Shown: positions 22,001-33,500, counted from the stretch's first letter. The stretch is DNA of 64,000 nt from Cloeon dipterum (GCF_949628265.1 NC_088789.1:34775883-34839882), one strand, 5' to 3'. Notes: generated from the sequence alone by a model not told the origin. Program-made: numbers and translations.

Positions 22001-23833
22001 TTTTAGTGAATATTATCAGAATTACACCACATCAAAGGATATGCTCCGGTGACCTACGGAGACTTCTGGCTCTCTGGAACCGAACTAGGTTGCGATTCAA
22101 ACTTTCGGTGGTGCTCTCTGGGCCGCAATTTCGTCAACCCTGAGCTCAGGTGGAAGCAGGGACACCCGAAAGCAGGACTGGACTGCGTTTACGTCGAGGC
22201 AAGAAACGGATCGGTGATGCTGGCGTCCGCGAATTGCGATGATCAGAAGTTGTTCGTTTGTGAAGTGCGCAAAAAGGGCACCAGCCAGGTCGCTTTGCAG
22301 AACGAATGCATGGAAATTTGGCAAATCACTAGTGGTATATTTAATTGGACTAATATATTACATTCTTTAAATTCAAATTTTCAATTAGCTGAACTTGATT
22401 TGCTTAGTAACACCGCAGCATTTCTTACTGCGAACATTTCTCTCGAATTGAAGGTTCACTTCTTGTTTTATTCATTTTGAAATTTATAGGTCAATTTGAA
22501 ATGTTGCAGTGCTTTTTGAAATGCATTGGAGTCAAATTAGGAATGGTAAAAATGCTTCTTTTAAAGCCCCAATTAGTGTTGTGGGGCGAACAATTCTCAG
22601 ATTTATCTAGAATTTTATCTGCCCCTGATTTATTAATCCTTGCTATTGATCACTGTAGATTTAATGAATTAAATCTTAGTTTGGGGTCGGAGGATTGAAT
22701 TCCATTGCAATTTTGCGACAAGCGGAACTCGCGTCTATGGAGGAGCCTGAGAAAATGGAGCAGGGATTCGTTGCTTTCGACGAGTGCAGCGGCAAAAGTC
22801 GACTTTTATTTTCGAAACCGACCAATATATAACTACTTCTCTATTTTAAAGATGCTGATGATGAGTGCGTGACGGCGTACGAAACTTACAAATGCGGCTT
22901 GGAGAAGACTCCAGACTTGGTTTCGAACATGGTTTCGAATAACCTAGGCAGCGGTCCTGCGGTCAGAATTATAAACTATGAAACTAATTCATTAATAATT
23001 AAAAATAAAATAGATTGAACCTCCTACTCCTTGCATTCCGAAACGCAGGACTTGTTGGCTTTCGAATAATTTTCCTTGCGTTTCAAAAGTATGCTTTGCT
23101 AAATTTTCCTTTAAATCAATTTAAAATCGTAAAAATTTTCTGCAGCAATCAGCTATCGATTTACTGAACAGCCAGGGCAATGGTGATTTAAAAATTTAGC
23201 AATTATACGTATTATTTTCCTTGATTATTGTCATTTTAAGACGACATGGGTGCCAAGGTGACCTTTCAAAGCAAGACTTATTACGTTGGCAACTACGACG
23301 GGGATACTGGAAACTCCGTAAGATAATATTATGACGAAATTTTGGTTATTCATTGTTACGTTTTTGCAGAACCCTGTGACGGCATTCCAACGTTGCTGTG
23401 AACTCGGCATGAGGCTTTACGAGCCTCAGACGCTTGCAGATTTTCTCTACGCTAGGGACAATATAACCGGTAAATTAACCTTGAATACCAAAGATATGCG
23501 ACGACCACTTTCAGATTATTCCCTTTTACATATTTGTTGTAATGATTTTTAGGGGCTTTCTATCCCTTTTTGATACTTGGTGAGACGGAGTTCATCAACA
23601 GGACGCACGAGGTGTGGTGTCGCAGCCGCACCCTGCTCACCGACGACATGCTCGACCCTGATCCGGCCCGCAGGTATCCCTGCGACGAGTCGATCGCCAG
23701 CGTTGGCGGCGATGGAGGAACAATCCTAATGTTTTCAAGATCGGACCTGGACATTCACGACTACTACATTAATCCTCATAAATATCCGACCAGGGACTAT
23801 CAGTTTCAGAGCTTTATTTGCGAACCAATGTAG
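19021..23833 (+). CDS. LO-C: CTLD x3 - OBP - CTLD chimeric protein (most divergent complete copy)
   Basis: Exons: 19021-19089, 19147-19183, 19232-19341, 19396-19501, 19650-20002, 20059-20106, 20160-20187, 20248-20309, 20358-20460, 20510-20790, 20849-20882, 20935-20999, 21049-21160, 21219-21463, 21541-21606, 21663-21696, 21758-21825, 21881-21983, 22038-22334, 22389-22453, 22510-22545, 22680-22797, 22852-22961, 23014-23088, 23146-23182, 23241-23317, 23370-23469, 23553-23833. They sum to 3120 nt (1039 aa), all phases consistent. Domains are as in LO-A, with a longer Thr-rich stretch. OBP cysteines: NEC in exon 19, CFLKC in exon 21, DEC in exon 22 and C-x8-C in exon 23. The frame upstream of the ATG is closed, so this copy starts with a plain signal peptide. 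CTLD4 differs most from LO-A/B. It lies upstream of L5 in convergent orientation. Confidence 0.88.
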
Positions 23834-24344
23834 AAAAATAAAGGAAAACGTCAGGGTGAAATTGGCATAAATGTTGAAATTATTTTAATAAATTTGGCCT
23901 AAAGAACTGTGTTTCTTTAAAATGTCTAATCATTACAAAATGAAATTTTATCCATAAATTACAAGATAGGGCTAAAATTGAAGCTGCCGTCACCCTGATT
24001 ACGTGACTCTGGTCACAATCGAGTGAGTTCAGATTTTTTGCGTGGCACGAACGATTTGCAACTCGCTAGACAATAAAGCAACGCCGGTTGCATACTTCCA
24101 CCTGCTGCAGGCACTTAATAAATTATTTATTAAATATTAAGATATCAGAAGGGGCTCTTGCATTAGTTGGTTTTTTGTGATTATAAAATTTTAAATAATA
24201 CATCACGTGCATTTTATAAATATTAATATTTTTTAAATCAATTTGCCGGGATTTTCAATGTTATTTAAAAATTAAAAACTGTATTTTTTCAAAGTGCAAT
24301 GTAAAAATCTTTATTTAAATTTTCACACAAGGATTGAGGCTGGT
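23834..24344. other. Convergent gap between LO-C and L5
   Basis: It holds the LO-C AATAAA signals near 23,837 and 23,888, the L5 reverse AATAAAGATT near 24,308, and at 24,050-24,110 a GCAACGCCGGTTGC palindromic motif block that recurs near 34,345 and 60,190. Confidence 0.45.
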
Positions 24345-25155
24345 TTAGCACCCATCGTTGGCCTGGCAGACGACGAATTTTGTATCCCCGCAACTTTCGT
24401 CCCACAGACTCCTGCCGTACCACGTGGAAAAGACCACGCAAGTCTTCTTGCCTTGACCAAACGAATCGGGCTGATTCTCCTGCTTGAACCAGAGCGAACT
24501 GTTGAGGGGCAGCTCCTGTCCGTTGCTCCACTTGAACTGTCCAGGCTCCTGTCCTACGTCGGACGCGTCCACCCACCAGGCAACTAAAAGAATTAAATAA
24601 AAGTATTCGCACAACAGAGAAAATACGTTTTGTATGATAAAAAAAAATTACGAGGCGCCACTGTTTCGACTCCAAGGTCAAGAGTGAAAAGCTACAAGAG
24701 GTCAAGAGATTATCTCACCTCCAGCGATGTCTCCGGCCTTTGCGCGCACCACGTCCAGATCCTCACGCGTGTCTAGGATTGGAACACGGCCGTGGTTTGT
24801 CTTGCAAAAACTCTTCGCGTCGTCAAAGTCCAACTACAGGAAAAATTATAAAAACGTGCAGCTCTTTCTAAGGATTATGCACCTACCCACTTCTTGTGGA
24901 AGAAGTATTTCTTGCCGTTCGAGAGCAAATGCGTTTCGATGCCTACAAATTAGGATATTAAAAAATTTAATGAAGAAATAAGTTAAAATTTACTTGATGG
25001 TGGGCATTTCGGCTTGGCAGTAGTCTAGAAAAAATTCAGAAATTAATAAATGATTTCAAATTAAAGAATTCAGAGCTTCTTACCTCCTCGGCAGGAGCGG
25101 CGAGCACAGCAGAAATTCCAACGAGCAGAAAGAGGTAAAGGCTTAAAGAATGCAT
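24345..25155 (-). CDS. L5: small secreted C-type lectin with a QPD sugar-site motif
   Basis: Five exons: 25155-25084 (signal peptide M-H-S-L-S-L-Y-L-F-L-L-V-G...), 25024-24994, 24942-24887, 24833-24719 and 24583-24345. The total is 513 nt, 170 aa. It differs from all six other small lectins in having ENQPDSF instead of QPN in the sugar-site loop. QPD is the galactose-type triplet in classical CTLDs, so a ligand shift is possible. It also has SLWDESC at the second site. It sits outside the palindrome, in the same orientation relative to LO-C as L1 has to LO-A. Confidence 0.85.
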
Positions 25156-25210
25156 TTCGTTCTTTCTGTGCGTTCAGCTGGCGACAGAGTGATGAACGAG
25201 CAGCACTCGC

Positions 25211-25232
25211 GACTTTTTATATCCGATCGAGA
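25211..25232 (-). promoter_or_regulatory. TATA-box core promoter of L5
   Basis: Minus strand GATCGGATATAAAAAGTCGC lies about 60-75 nt upstream of the L5 ATG, identical in core to L1 and L3. Confidence 0.65.
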
Positions 25233-25439
25233 GCGCGACGAGACCGAAAGTCACCTCGGTCTGATGAACTCTGACCCAAAAACAATCCTAGCGTCCCATT
25301 GAAGCTCCAAAAATATCAAGAAAATTCGTCGTAAATTTAATAATCAAATGCGCGAGGTCAAGGTTTCCGACCCCAAAGAGATAATTCATATCCGTGATCC
25401 CGGTCAGACCACGGCACTGAAATAGAGATTTCTAAAATG

Positions 25440-25995
25440 CTCGATGTGCAGTGCTTTTATTTAAATCCAGCGCGCATTTTTATAATAGAGATTGCTCTGA
25501 TAATAATACATACGCTGTCTCTTTTGTTCTGCCGTGGTCCGCGAATATCAACGCGGAAATAATGTTGGCAACAATTCTATATCAAGAGCGAACTTCAAAT
25601 TTTCATGACGTGAGAACGAAACATAAAAAGAATGATAAAGAAAAAAGAACGAATTTATTATCTTCTGAAATGCACAATAAAACTTTTACGGAGGAAAATG
25701 AGAATAAGACACGCAATTTATATCAGGAAGGAAAAAGGATGAAAAGTGTCTGCGCGAGATAAAAAAGTTAAACGCTTCTTCATCATTGCTCTGGCTGCTT
25801 TAAAAACAGGAGGACCGTGAACGCCAAGACCGCAGCCGCGAAGACCGCGTATATTCAAAGTAAAATGTGATTACGCACATATCCTGTGTTTGTTTTTTCC
25901 CATGCGACTAATGAGCACCTCCGGTCTGCTGTGGTTTTCCTTTCCTTACATTTATCTTCGCTCTAGGCTCATTTCCAAGTGTCCAGTCTCGCCAG
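25440..25995. promoter_or_regulatory. Upstream region of CPP1, partly shared with D1
   Basis: The first ~50 bp match the distal upstream block of L2/L3 (GCTTTTATTTAAATCCAGCG). About 25,677-25,810 then matches 29,247-29,386 upstream of D1: GACACGCAATTT, GAAGGAAAAAGGAT and AAAAGTGTCTGCGCGAGAT occur in the same order and end at a GGCTGCTTTA(A/T)AAAC TATA-like site near 25,795. The start codon is about 195 nt beyond that site, so an untranslated first exon is possible. Confidence 0.5.
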
Positions 25996-26202
25996 ATGAA
26001 GCTCCTCCGGCTTGGACTGCTCATTTGTCTGCTCTGCTCGGCAATGCTGATGGCTGATTGTCAGGTGCCGAAGAAAAAGGTGGCCGACGCCCCGAGCCGA
26101 GCGCTGAAGCCGCGCTGCCCTCCTCATCACGTTTTCTCCGTCTTGCACCAGAAATGCAGAAGAATTTATAAAGTGAGCGCTAAGAAATCACACACTGAAT
26201 AG
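25996..26202 (+). CDS. CPP1: short secreted peptide with a two-cysteine C-P-P loop
   Basis: Single open exon of 68 codons. Residues 1-22 are a strong signal peptide (MKLLRLGLLICLLCSAMLMA). The mature part is basic and ends with CPPHHVFSVLHQKCRR, two cysteines enclosing exactly 12 residues. CPP2 and CPP3 at the far right end have the same spacing and C-P-P-x2-V-F-S start. The size and single disulfide resemble small secreted or antimicrobial-type peptides, but I do not recognise a named family. A GTGAGC directly after RRIYK could be a splice donor, in which case the last residues would change. AATAAA lies near 26,232. Confidence 0.6.
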   Translation: MKLLRLGLLICLLCSAMLMADCQVPKKKVADAPSRALKPRCPPHHVFSVLHQKCRRIYKVSAKKSHTE

Positions 26203-26447
26203 TTTTGGATGTATTGCATTTTAAATTTTCAAATAAAATAATTATCTTCAACATCATCTGATCTATTTTAATTCAACAGCAATTCCTTTAAATTGAAAAC
26301 GACGTGAAAATTCTGTATTCTATGATTTTTTGTCTTTTAATGCCGAGAAAACCAGTTCATAGTTAAAAACAATTAAGAAATTTGTCAAAATGGAGCAAAA
26401 TTTTTTATTAAATTTCACACACAGAGTTCGGGTCAGGCTTCTACTTT

Positions 26448-27173
26448 CTAGCAGCCTTGGTCGGCCTGGCAGACTGCCCAGTAGATGTCGTCGCAGATTG
26501 TGTCGAACAGGTGCTTTCCGAAAAACGAGGAGTAGAAAACGCACGTCTTCTTTCCAGGGCCGAACGAATTGGGCTGCTCCTCCTGCCAGAGCGAGCTGTT
26601 GCGGGGCAGCTCCTGTCCGTTGCCCCACCTGAAGTGTCCAGGCTCCTGTCCAATGTCGGACGCGTCCACCCACCACGAAACTAAAATAAATATAATCGAT
26701 TCCAATGTGGAACTAAAGAGGCGCCACTGTTTCTCACCTCCGACGGTGGTATTGGCCCTGGCTAGCACCACGTCCAGTTCGTCAATCGTTTCGATGATTG
26801 GAAGCCGCATGTTGTTGCTCTCGCAAAATCCTTTTGCTTCATCGTAGGTCACCTGGCGACAAAATTATAAAAATGCGAGATGGGGTTAAATCATTAAATT
26901 AGTACCCATGGCGTGTGAAAGTAGTATTTCTTGCCGTTCGACAGCAGGTGCAATTCGATGCCTGGACAAAATTGTGTTATTTTACAGTAATAATGAGAAA
27001 AAAATGGGCGTTACTTGAAGGGGGGCATTTCGGCTTGGCAATCTAGATAAAAAGACCAAAAATAAATGACAATAGTTTCAAACTTAAAATTTAGGACGCA
27101 TTACCTCGGGAGGAGCAGCGAGGACAGCAGAAAGTCCAACAAGCAGAAAGAGGTAAAGGGTTGGAGATTGCAT
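26448..27173 (-). CDS. L6: small secreted C-type lectin, divergent member
   Basis: Five exons: 27173-27105 (signal peptide M-Q-S-P-T-L-Y-L-F-L-L-V-G...), 27042-27015 (IAKPKCPPS), 26961-26906 (IELHLLSNGKKYYFHTPW), 26852-26738 (FCESNNMRLPIIETIDEL) and 26680-26448. The total is 501 nt, 166 aa. It has EEQPNSF but LFDTIC at the second site, so the tryptophan of the usual L-W-D is lost, and ends ADQGC. It is the most diverged small lectin and has a weaker promoter (TTATACT instead of the GATCGGATATAAAAAG core). The 57-bp intron between the last two exons has no stop and is a multiple of three, so an unspliced product with 19 extra residues is readable. Confidence 0.82.
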
Positions 27174-27598
27174 TTTAGCGTTTCGTCCTGAATGAGAGGT
27201 TCTTTTCTGTGCATTCAGCTGGCTACAGAGAGTGACGAACGGTCAGCGCTTGCCAACTTTTATACTGGAGCACACATCGGGCTGATACACTTTGGCCTAA
27301 AACCTTGTCCCCAAAACCCCAAAAAAGCAATTTAAATATCGAGATAAAGTGACGTCAATTTGATAAATAAATCTGAGGCCGAGGTTTCTGATCTCAAACA
27401 CAAATAAAGCGCAAGTGGAGCATTTACGGACTTTGAATATACGCAGGATAAAGATCAAATGGATGGTTTCTTTTACTATCGAGTGAAGTTTGCAATCAAT
27501 CAACTGGATTTTCTGATTTTATTAAAAAATTAAAAGCCAAATAATTTCAGTGTTTCTAAAATTTTTATTCAAATTTTCACACAAGGATTGAGTGTGGT

Positions 27599-28397
27599 TT
27601 AGCACCCATCGTTGGCCTGGCACACGACAAATTGAGATTTCCCGCAACTTTCGTCCCAGAGCAAATCTCCGTACCAAGTGGAAAAGGTCACGCAAGTCCT
27701 CTGGCCAGGGCCAAACGAATTGGGCTGCTTCGCTTGCTTGAACCAGAGCGAACTGTTGAGGGGCAGCTCCTTTCCGTTGGCCCACCTGTACTGTCCAGGC
27801 TCCCGTCCTTCGTCGGACGCGTCCACCCACCACGCAACTATAATAATATAATTAAAATTTTCTCAGGAAAAATTATCAAAATTTTTTGTAAGGCACTGTT
27901 TCGACTCCAGGGTCAAGTGTGAGGCCACAAATTAAATATTAACTCACCTCCAGAGATTTTTCCGGCCTTTGCGCGCACCACGTCCAGATCTTCACGCGTG
28001 TCGAGGATCGGAAGACGGCCGTTGTTTCTCTGGCAAAAATTCTTTGCTTTGTCGAAGTTTGACTGTAGACAAAATTATAAAGACACGCGGCTCTTTCAAA
28101 AGACTATACACCTACCCACTCCTTGTGGAAGAAGTACTTCTTGCCGTTCGAGAGCAAATGCGTTTCGATGCCTAAAAAATTAGAGGTTATTTAGCAAAAA
28201 TTATAATTCAAGAAAATTATATAGATCTACTTGATGGCGGGCATTTCGGCTGGGCAGTGGTTGTCTAGAAAAAAGGGTAGAAATTAATAAATGGTCCAAG
28301 ATACAGAATTTATAGAGCTTCTTACCTCCTCGGCTGGAGCGGCGAGCACAGCAGAAATTCCAACGAGCAGAAAGAGGTAAAGGCTTAAAGAATGCAT
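27599..28397 (-). CDS. L7: small secreted single-domain C-type lectin
   Basis: Five exons: 28397-28326 (signal peptide M-H-S-L-S-L-Y-L-F-L-L-V-G...), 28264-28231 (TTTAQPKCPPS), 28171-28116, 28062-27948 (FCQRNNGRLPILDTRED) and 27837-27599. The total is 516 nt, 171 aa. The sugar-site loop is AKQPNSF and the second site LLWDESC. It has DEGREPGQYRWANGKEL where the others have D-V-G. It is the last small lectin of the cluster in this window. Confidence 0.84.
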
Positions 28398-28454
28398 TTC
28401 GTCCTTTCTGTGCGTTCAGCTGACCACAGATAATGATGAACGAGCAGCGCTTGC

Positions 28455-28476
28455 CCCTTTTTATATCCGATCGAGT
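28455..28476 (-). promoter_or_regulatory. TATA-box core promoter of L7
   Basis: Minus strand CTCGATCGGATATAAAAAGG lies about 60-75 nt upstream of the L7 ATG. Confidence 0.62.
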
Positions 28477-28699
28477 GTGCGACGCGACCCAGAATCACCT
28501 CGGTCTGATGAACTCTGGCCCAAAAACAAACCTTGTCCCTCTTTGAGACTCCAAAAATATCAACAAAATTCGTCGTAAATTTAACAATCAAATGCGTGAG
28601 GTCAAGGATTCTGACCTGAAAGAGATAATTCATATCCGACCGTGAGGGTCAAGGGTGAAGCTTACAATAAGGTCACTGAAATAGAGCTTTCTAAAGTGT

Positions 28700-29246
28700 T
28701 TATCTGCATTGGGAAATGTAAAAGGTATTTGGATTCCCAGTGGATGTACATAATATTATTTAATTGAAGAGATACGCCATTCGATTGATTAAAACGAAAG
28801 CAGATGATTTTCATGTTTATTGAAGTTGAAAGGATTTGGAAGGAATTGGAACTGGATTATCAGACATAAATTGATGTTATACGGATTTGAGTATGCCGCC
28901 CTGTCATTTTTAGAATCTATTTGCACTGTTTTAATTTTGATGTTTACCCCTAGTCGGGTTCGATTGAGGAAGATATATTCTCCGGTTGCTCGAGCACATG
29001 AAGCGTACGCTGTTTGTACGTTTCTAGAAAGGTCAAGGAACTCAAAGATGAGGGCGTGGTCAAATATGCTAGTTGAGCTTGAGATGTTGTGGCGCTGCAG
29101 TGCAGAGCGTGAGTCCTCATATAGATTCTTTTATTTAGATTTTACGCAGTATATGATTTTCACTTTTCACACGGTATTTAGAATGATAAGCGATATGGCA
29201 GAACAAAGAAGGCGCCAATCTAAACGCGTTTTCCTCATAAATGCAT
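28700..29246. other. Intergenic DNA between L7 and D1
   Basis: No supported gene. A 142-codon reading frame at 28820-29248 exists but has no recognisable domain, no matching copy elsewhere and overlaps the CPP1-like upstream block of D1. Confidence 0.4.
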
Positions 29247-29390
29247 AATCAAACTTTTTAATTGAGGAAAATGAGAGAGACACGCAATTTGTATCAAGAA
29301 GGAAAAAGGATAAAAAGTGTCTGCGCGAGATAATAAAAAATATAACGCGTCTTCCTCATATTGTTCAGGCTGCTTTATAAACTGGAGGAA
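29247..29390 (+). promoter_or_regulatory. D1 promoter, homologous to the CPP1 upstream block
   Basis: The block shares motifs with 25,677-25,810 in the same order and ends in GCTTTATAAACTGG, a good TATA box (TTTATAAA at 29374-29381) 38-45 nt upstream of the D1 ATG. Confidence 0.6.
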
Positions 29391-29418
29391 AGGAAACTTA
29401 CTGTCAGGGTACATCAAA

Positions 29419-30481
29419 ATGCCGTGCTTGAAGGTTCTTCTCGCTGTCAGCGTGCTCGTCTGCTGCACATTTTTAGGTTCGTATATATCCTTTGAAATAA
29501 GAATTTTATACCTTATATGTTTGATGGTTTGTTTGTTGTTTTGCAGCGGCTGAGAGTCAAAATAACATCTCGGTAGTGGATCCGTCCGTCTATCCCTATT
29601 TGGTATATAATTTATCATTATTCCTCAACCCGATCTGTTTATTTAACCCCTGTAAAAAGGTGAAGTTGGATTTACTGATTAATGTGGAATTGGATTATAT
29701 TGACTCTGAGGTGGGCTTGTTGGTCAGCAGCCAGTATATTCTTACTTCAAGTCGCGTAAAGGGGATGAAGTCAGTATTTTCCATTCTTTATCTTTTCTTC
29801 AAAAGAGTTCTCATGCATTTTTCGTTGTCCTAGGCCATCGGAGATCACGGTTATAGACCAGCTGAGCAACCCACATCGCGTAGCAAAAGTAGCCGGGATT
29901 GTAAACGACAATTTTTTCTACTTGAAAGTTTGTAAAAAGATGAGTGGAGAAAAATATTCATTTCAAGAGTCGAAATTCTACGATCTCTCCGCCGACACTC
30001 CAAACGCAGAGCTGCTTTTTTTCGATTACTCGTCGACAGTGAGTTGACTTTCATATTGTTGATTTCATTTCTGTTCTAATTTAACTGTCTCGTCGCAGGG
30101 CGGTGTATTGAATAAATTCGCCGATGTTACGGTGATGAGCAAAGACAACTGCTCCGCCTCCTTCAACCAGTCGATCAGCGAAACCGATGTTTGCATCTAC
30201 AATCTAGAATGCTTATTCCCAGAATTTTGCTTGGTTCGTAAATTATTTTATATTTGTGCTAAACAAACTTTCGCTTTTGTTTTCAGTCTTTTAGTGATGA
30301 GTTCGTTGGTTATATTAATCGAAATCCGTTTATCGCAATCAATGGACAGATGCATGGCTTTCTCAGTATTTATAGCTGCGATCCTTGGAGATTCGTGAGC
30401 GACAGTGACTGGACGTTCACAAATATCGCCCACTTCCGCTCAAACATCATTGCTGAGCTCCCAGAGGTGGATAATGTTTGA
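29419..30481 (+). CDS. D1: secreted chymotrypsin-fold (S1) pseudoprotease
   Basis: Six exons: 29419-29476 (signal peptide MPCLKVLLAVSVLVCCTFL), 29547-29602, 29660-29769, 29834-30038, 30099-30233, 30287-30481. The total is 759 nt, 252 aa, in frame. The order of landmarks follows an S1 domain. YPYL takes the place of the P-W-Q-V start. SSQYILTSSRV stands where L-T-A-A-H-C should be. AELLFF stands at the D-I-A-L-L position. A double-cysteine segment (VCIYNLECL) precedes NRNPFIAINGQMHGF, where G-D-S-G-G-P is expected. INIAHFRSN-like sequence stands at the C-terminal helix. His, Asp and Ser of the triad are all gone and no activation site is seen. I infer a non-catalytic binding or regulatory protein. 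D2 and D3 share the intron positions. Confidence 0.72.
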
Positions 30482-30590
30482 TATCTAGTTTGTATTAATG
30501 GAAATTAAATGCAAACACAGAATGTAATATAAGGATATAATTTGTTTTCCCTGCTCAAAAATTAACGATTTAATTTTTTTAATTACACTC
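30482..30590. other. 3' flank of D1
   Basis: AT-rich. It is homologous to 35,640-35,750, the 3' flank of the D4 fragment, which shows that the D last exon and the following repeat module were duplicated together. Confidence 0.45.
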
Positions 30591-33500
30591 ACTGATATAA
30601 AAAATTGCTCGAAGTGCTTTGAAAAATTTGTCAGAGGTGGCGGTGCGGTGTAAAAACACGCATGGCCGCCGCACAAGCTGATAGCCAGACAAAAAGAGAT
30701 AGCATTTTGTTGTCGCACACGCAAAGTCGTGCAGACCAGTGCATTTTACAGCAGAATATAAAAAGATAGACTTTCTTGAGATGTTCAAATTTTTATCTTC
30801 AGCATGTTCCTCTGCGTGAAACTCCTCTCACGTAGTAAATCGGTTATTCTGGCGCCTTAAAACATCAATTCGAGCAAAATTTCGCAAGCATTTTAAAACT
30901 ATTTGACATTTTCCAAATAATTTTTGCAATAAACGTCATTTTTACTAATGTTTCCCTTTCCTTCTTGCTCATTTCACACTCTTATTAATTTCCTGAAGGC
31001 TATTTTTGAGAAAAAAAACTTCTTTTATATTTAAAACCCTTGGAGAGTGCAGCAATAATTTTTTTTAAGAATATTTACTCGAGAAAAAAAATTAATTTGC
31101 TATTTTAAATCCCTAATTAATTATAAATGTAAAATAAGCGGCTTGACAAAGGTTTCTTAGACACTGATCCGGCGATTGTGGTGAGCAAAAAATATGTTCT
31201 GCGTTCAATGGACGCTCCAAATCTGCGGGGAAATCGGTTCTCGCATTTAAATCCACCAATTTGCTTCTATAATATATTTAATGTGTCGGACAGGGTCAAG
31301 CTCACAGCACAAAAGCGACGCCTTTTATCAGTTTTATCGCAGCAAGCAGCTCGCTGGCGCGGTCCCTGTGGCGCCAATGAAAAATATAAAGTGAGCATTC
31401 AAGCGCTTATTGTTTTTTTTTTTCATTTAAGAATTAACCCTTTCCTTTGCAAAGTATTTTTCAATATTTTAGGGTGTGTAAAACATTCTTGTGATCATTT
31501 TTGATAATTAACTCCTTTTTTGCTGAGTTCATGTCCAATTTTTTGCGTGTCAAAAATATTCTCGCGATTTTTTAATAACCTTTATTTGTGAATCTGTTGA
31601 TAAACTAGCGCTGTGCTATCATAAAACCAATTAGATAATTAAAAGAGAGCATTTAATTTTTTTAATGCAACGCAACTGGCCAGAAGAGGAAACCGACACA
31701 CCGACCGACCGACACTCGCTGCTGTGTTTTTTTTATCAACGGCCAGCGGCAGTTAACGCTGCACACACAAATAATGGCTATGTGAGGAAGGTGGTGCTGT
31801 GACCATAAAAAATATTGGAAATATTGAAAACAAATTAATTTGCGACAGGAGAAAAAGCCGATGAAGCGGTGCATCCCGTCCGAGTACTCGTTGCAGCTCT
31901 CCGCGGGGGCAAAATAAACAAAGATAAAAATTGGAGATGAACAGCACCGGCAAAACCGCAAAGAAAAAAACAGTTTTAATTTTTCTATGGATAGATTTGA
32001 AGCCCTTTTCTTCTTCGCTGCGTGTGTGCAGAAAATCTAAAAGCAAAGAAAATATTCGCGGAACGGCCGTGTTCTTGCACGACACGGCGGAGCATTTCGC
32101 GGGTCCAGCAAAGAGCAAAAAATCGAAGCAGGAGTTGGGCCGCATAATTGCGGTTCTGAAGAAATCAAGGAAATTTGAAAAAGGTGCCGCGAATGCCAAA
32201 TCCGCAAAAGCCGAAAAGAGGCAGAGGCGCCGGTTAGCTGGAAACTGCAGAAAAAAACCATTAAAATTCGGCCTCGAATAGGATATCAGGGTGGAATACT
32301 CTGAAAAAAGGTTTTAAGGTAAAAGTCGATAAAAAGATTTATCCAATGAAGGGTCGTGGTCGGCGATCGGATGAGCGGCCGAATTTTAACAAAAATAAAA
32401 CCAATTTTGCAACACTTCCGCGAGTGCAAAACACAGAATAGAATTTTTTTTCAGCAAAGTCGCTATGGTTAAACTCGAGAATTGAGTTTCTTTCTACTCC
32501 CCCGGTGTGAATCAATCGCCGAAATAGGAAGAAATGGCCCAGGGGGTCGGCCGCGCCCATGCAGTGCCGCCGTTTGCGCCGATTGTCATTGCATGCGCGA
32601 CGAAAGTGCAAAAGCAGAACGCTGACTTTTTAAAAATCCGCCGTAATTCGCCTATGGGCCGGAAAATTTTCAAACTCAGTTTCCCGTCATTGTTCGTCGA
32701 TTAGAAGAGGATAGGCTAATAATCGTGGCCGAATTCAATTTATAACTAATTAAATCCCAAAATTATCAGTTGCCATGTTATGCTTACGGGAAACGAAAAA
32801 AAATCATGTTTTTCAAGGCTCGAAATTTATTTCCTCCTAGGTTTTTCATCCTATCACCTCCCATTTGGTCTTAAAACGACCCCGGATAAATTGCGCATCG
32901 ATTGAAATGGCCCTTATTTTTTATTTTGGCCCAGGGCTGACACAATACCTGACGAAAGGTAGTCAGGGCGAAAATTGGCAACCATTTCCCAGTAAATAAC
33001 TTCAGCGCTATCGTTTCGATTTTGGATTTCCGCACACCGTTAGCTTTGTCTCGGCGAGCACTAACCGAATCTAGAGTTTTAATCCCCCGGGACCCATAGG
33101 GCCCCCACGCGGGGGTCATGAGTACCGAAAATGGGCAGGCTTGAGCTTTAAAAAAATCGCCCTGAGACCTGAAGAGGTTACACGGCTAAAAAACTCCCCT
33201 AGAGAAGTCTTAGAATTAAAAACTTAATTGAGTCAAAGAGAGGAGGGCGGAACTTGGGTAGTTTTGATTTTTACACATTTTTACCCTTTCACCCTGATTA
33301 TGTCACGCGCTTTTTACGCTAAAAATTGAATCTAAAAATGCAGATGTAGAATATTGAATGCTGTTTCATTTGAGAGTATTTGGCGCGTCATCGGGCCCAT
33401 AGGGCCCCGCGCGGGGGCCGCGAAAAAAAATAATTAGTGTTCAATCCACGTTTATCGGCCTTTAAAAAATCAAAGCTCTGCTCCCATGGGTCGAACAGCG

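Noticed and set aside
28820..29248. 142-codon open frame before D1
   Set aside because: It has no recognisable domain and no second copy, and it overlaps the conserved CPP1-like upstream block of D1. It probably occurs by chance.
31931..32281. Lys-rich 116-codon frame in array unit I
   Set aside because: The homologous F3 modules at 45.8, 48.7 and 57.5 kb do not keep the frame open, so it is not under coding constraint.
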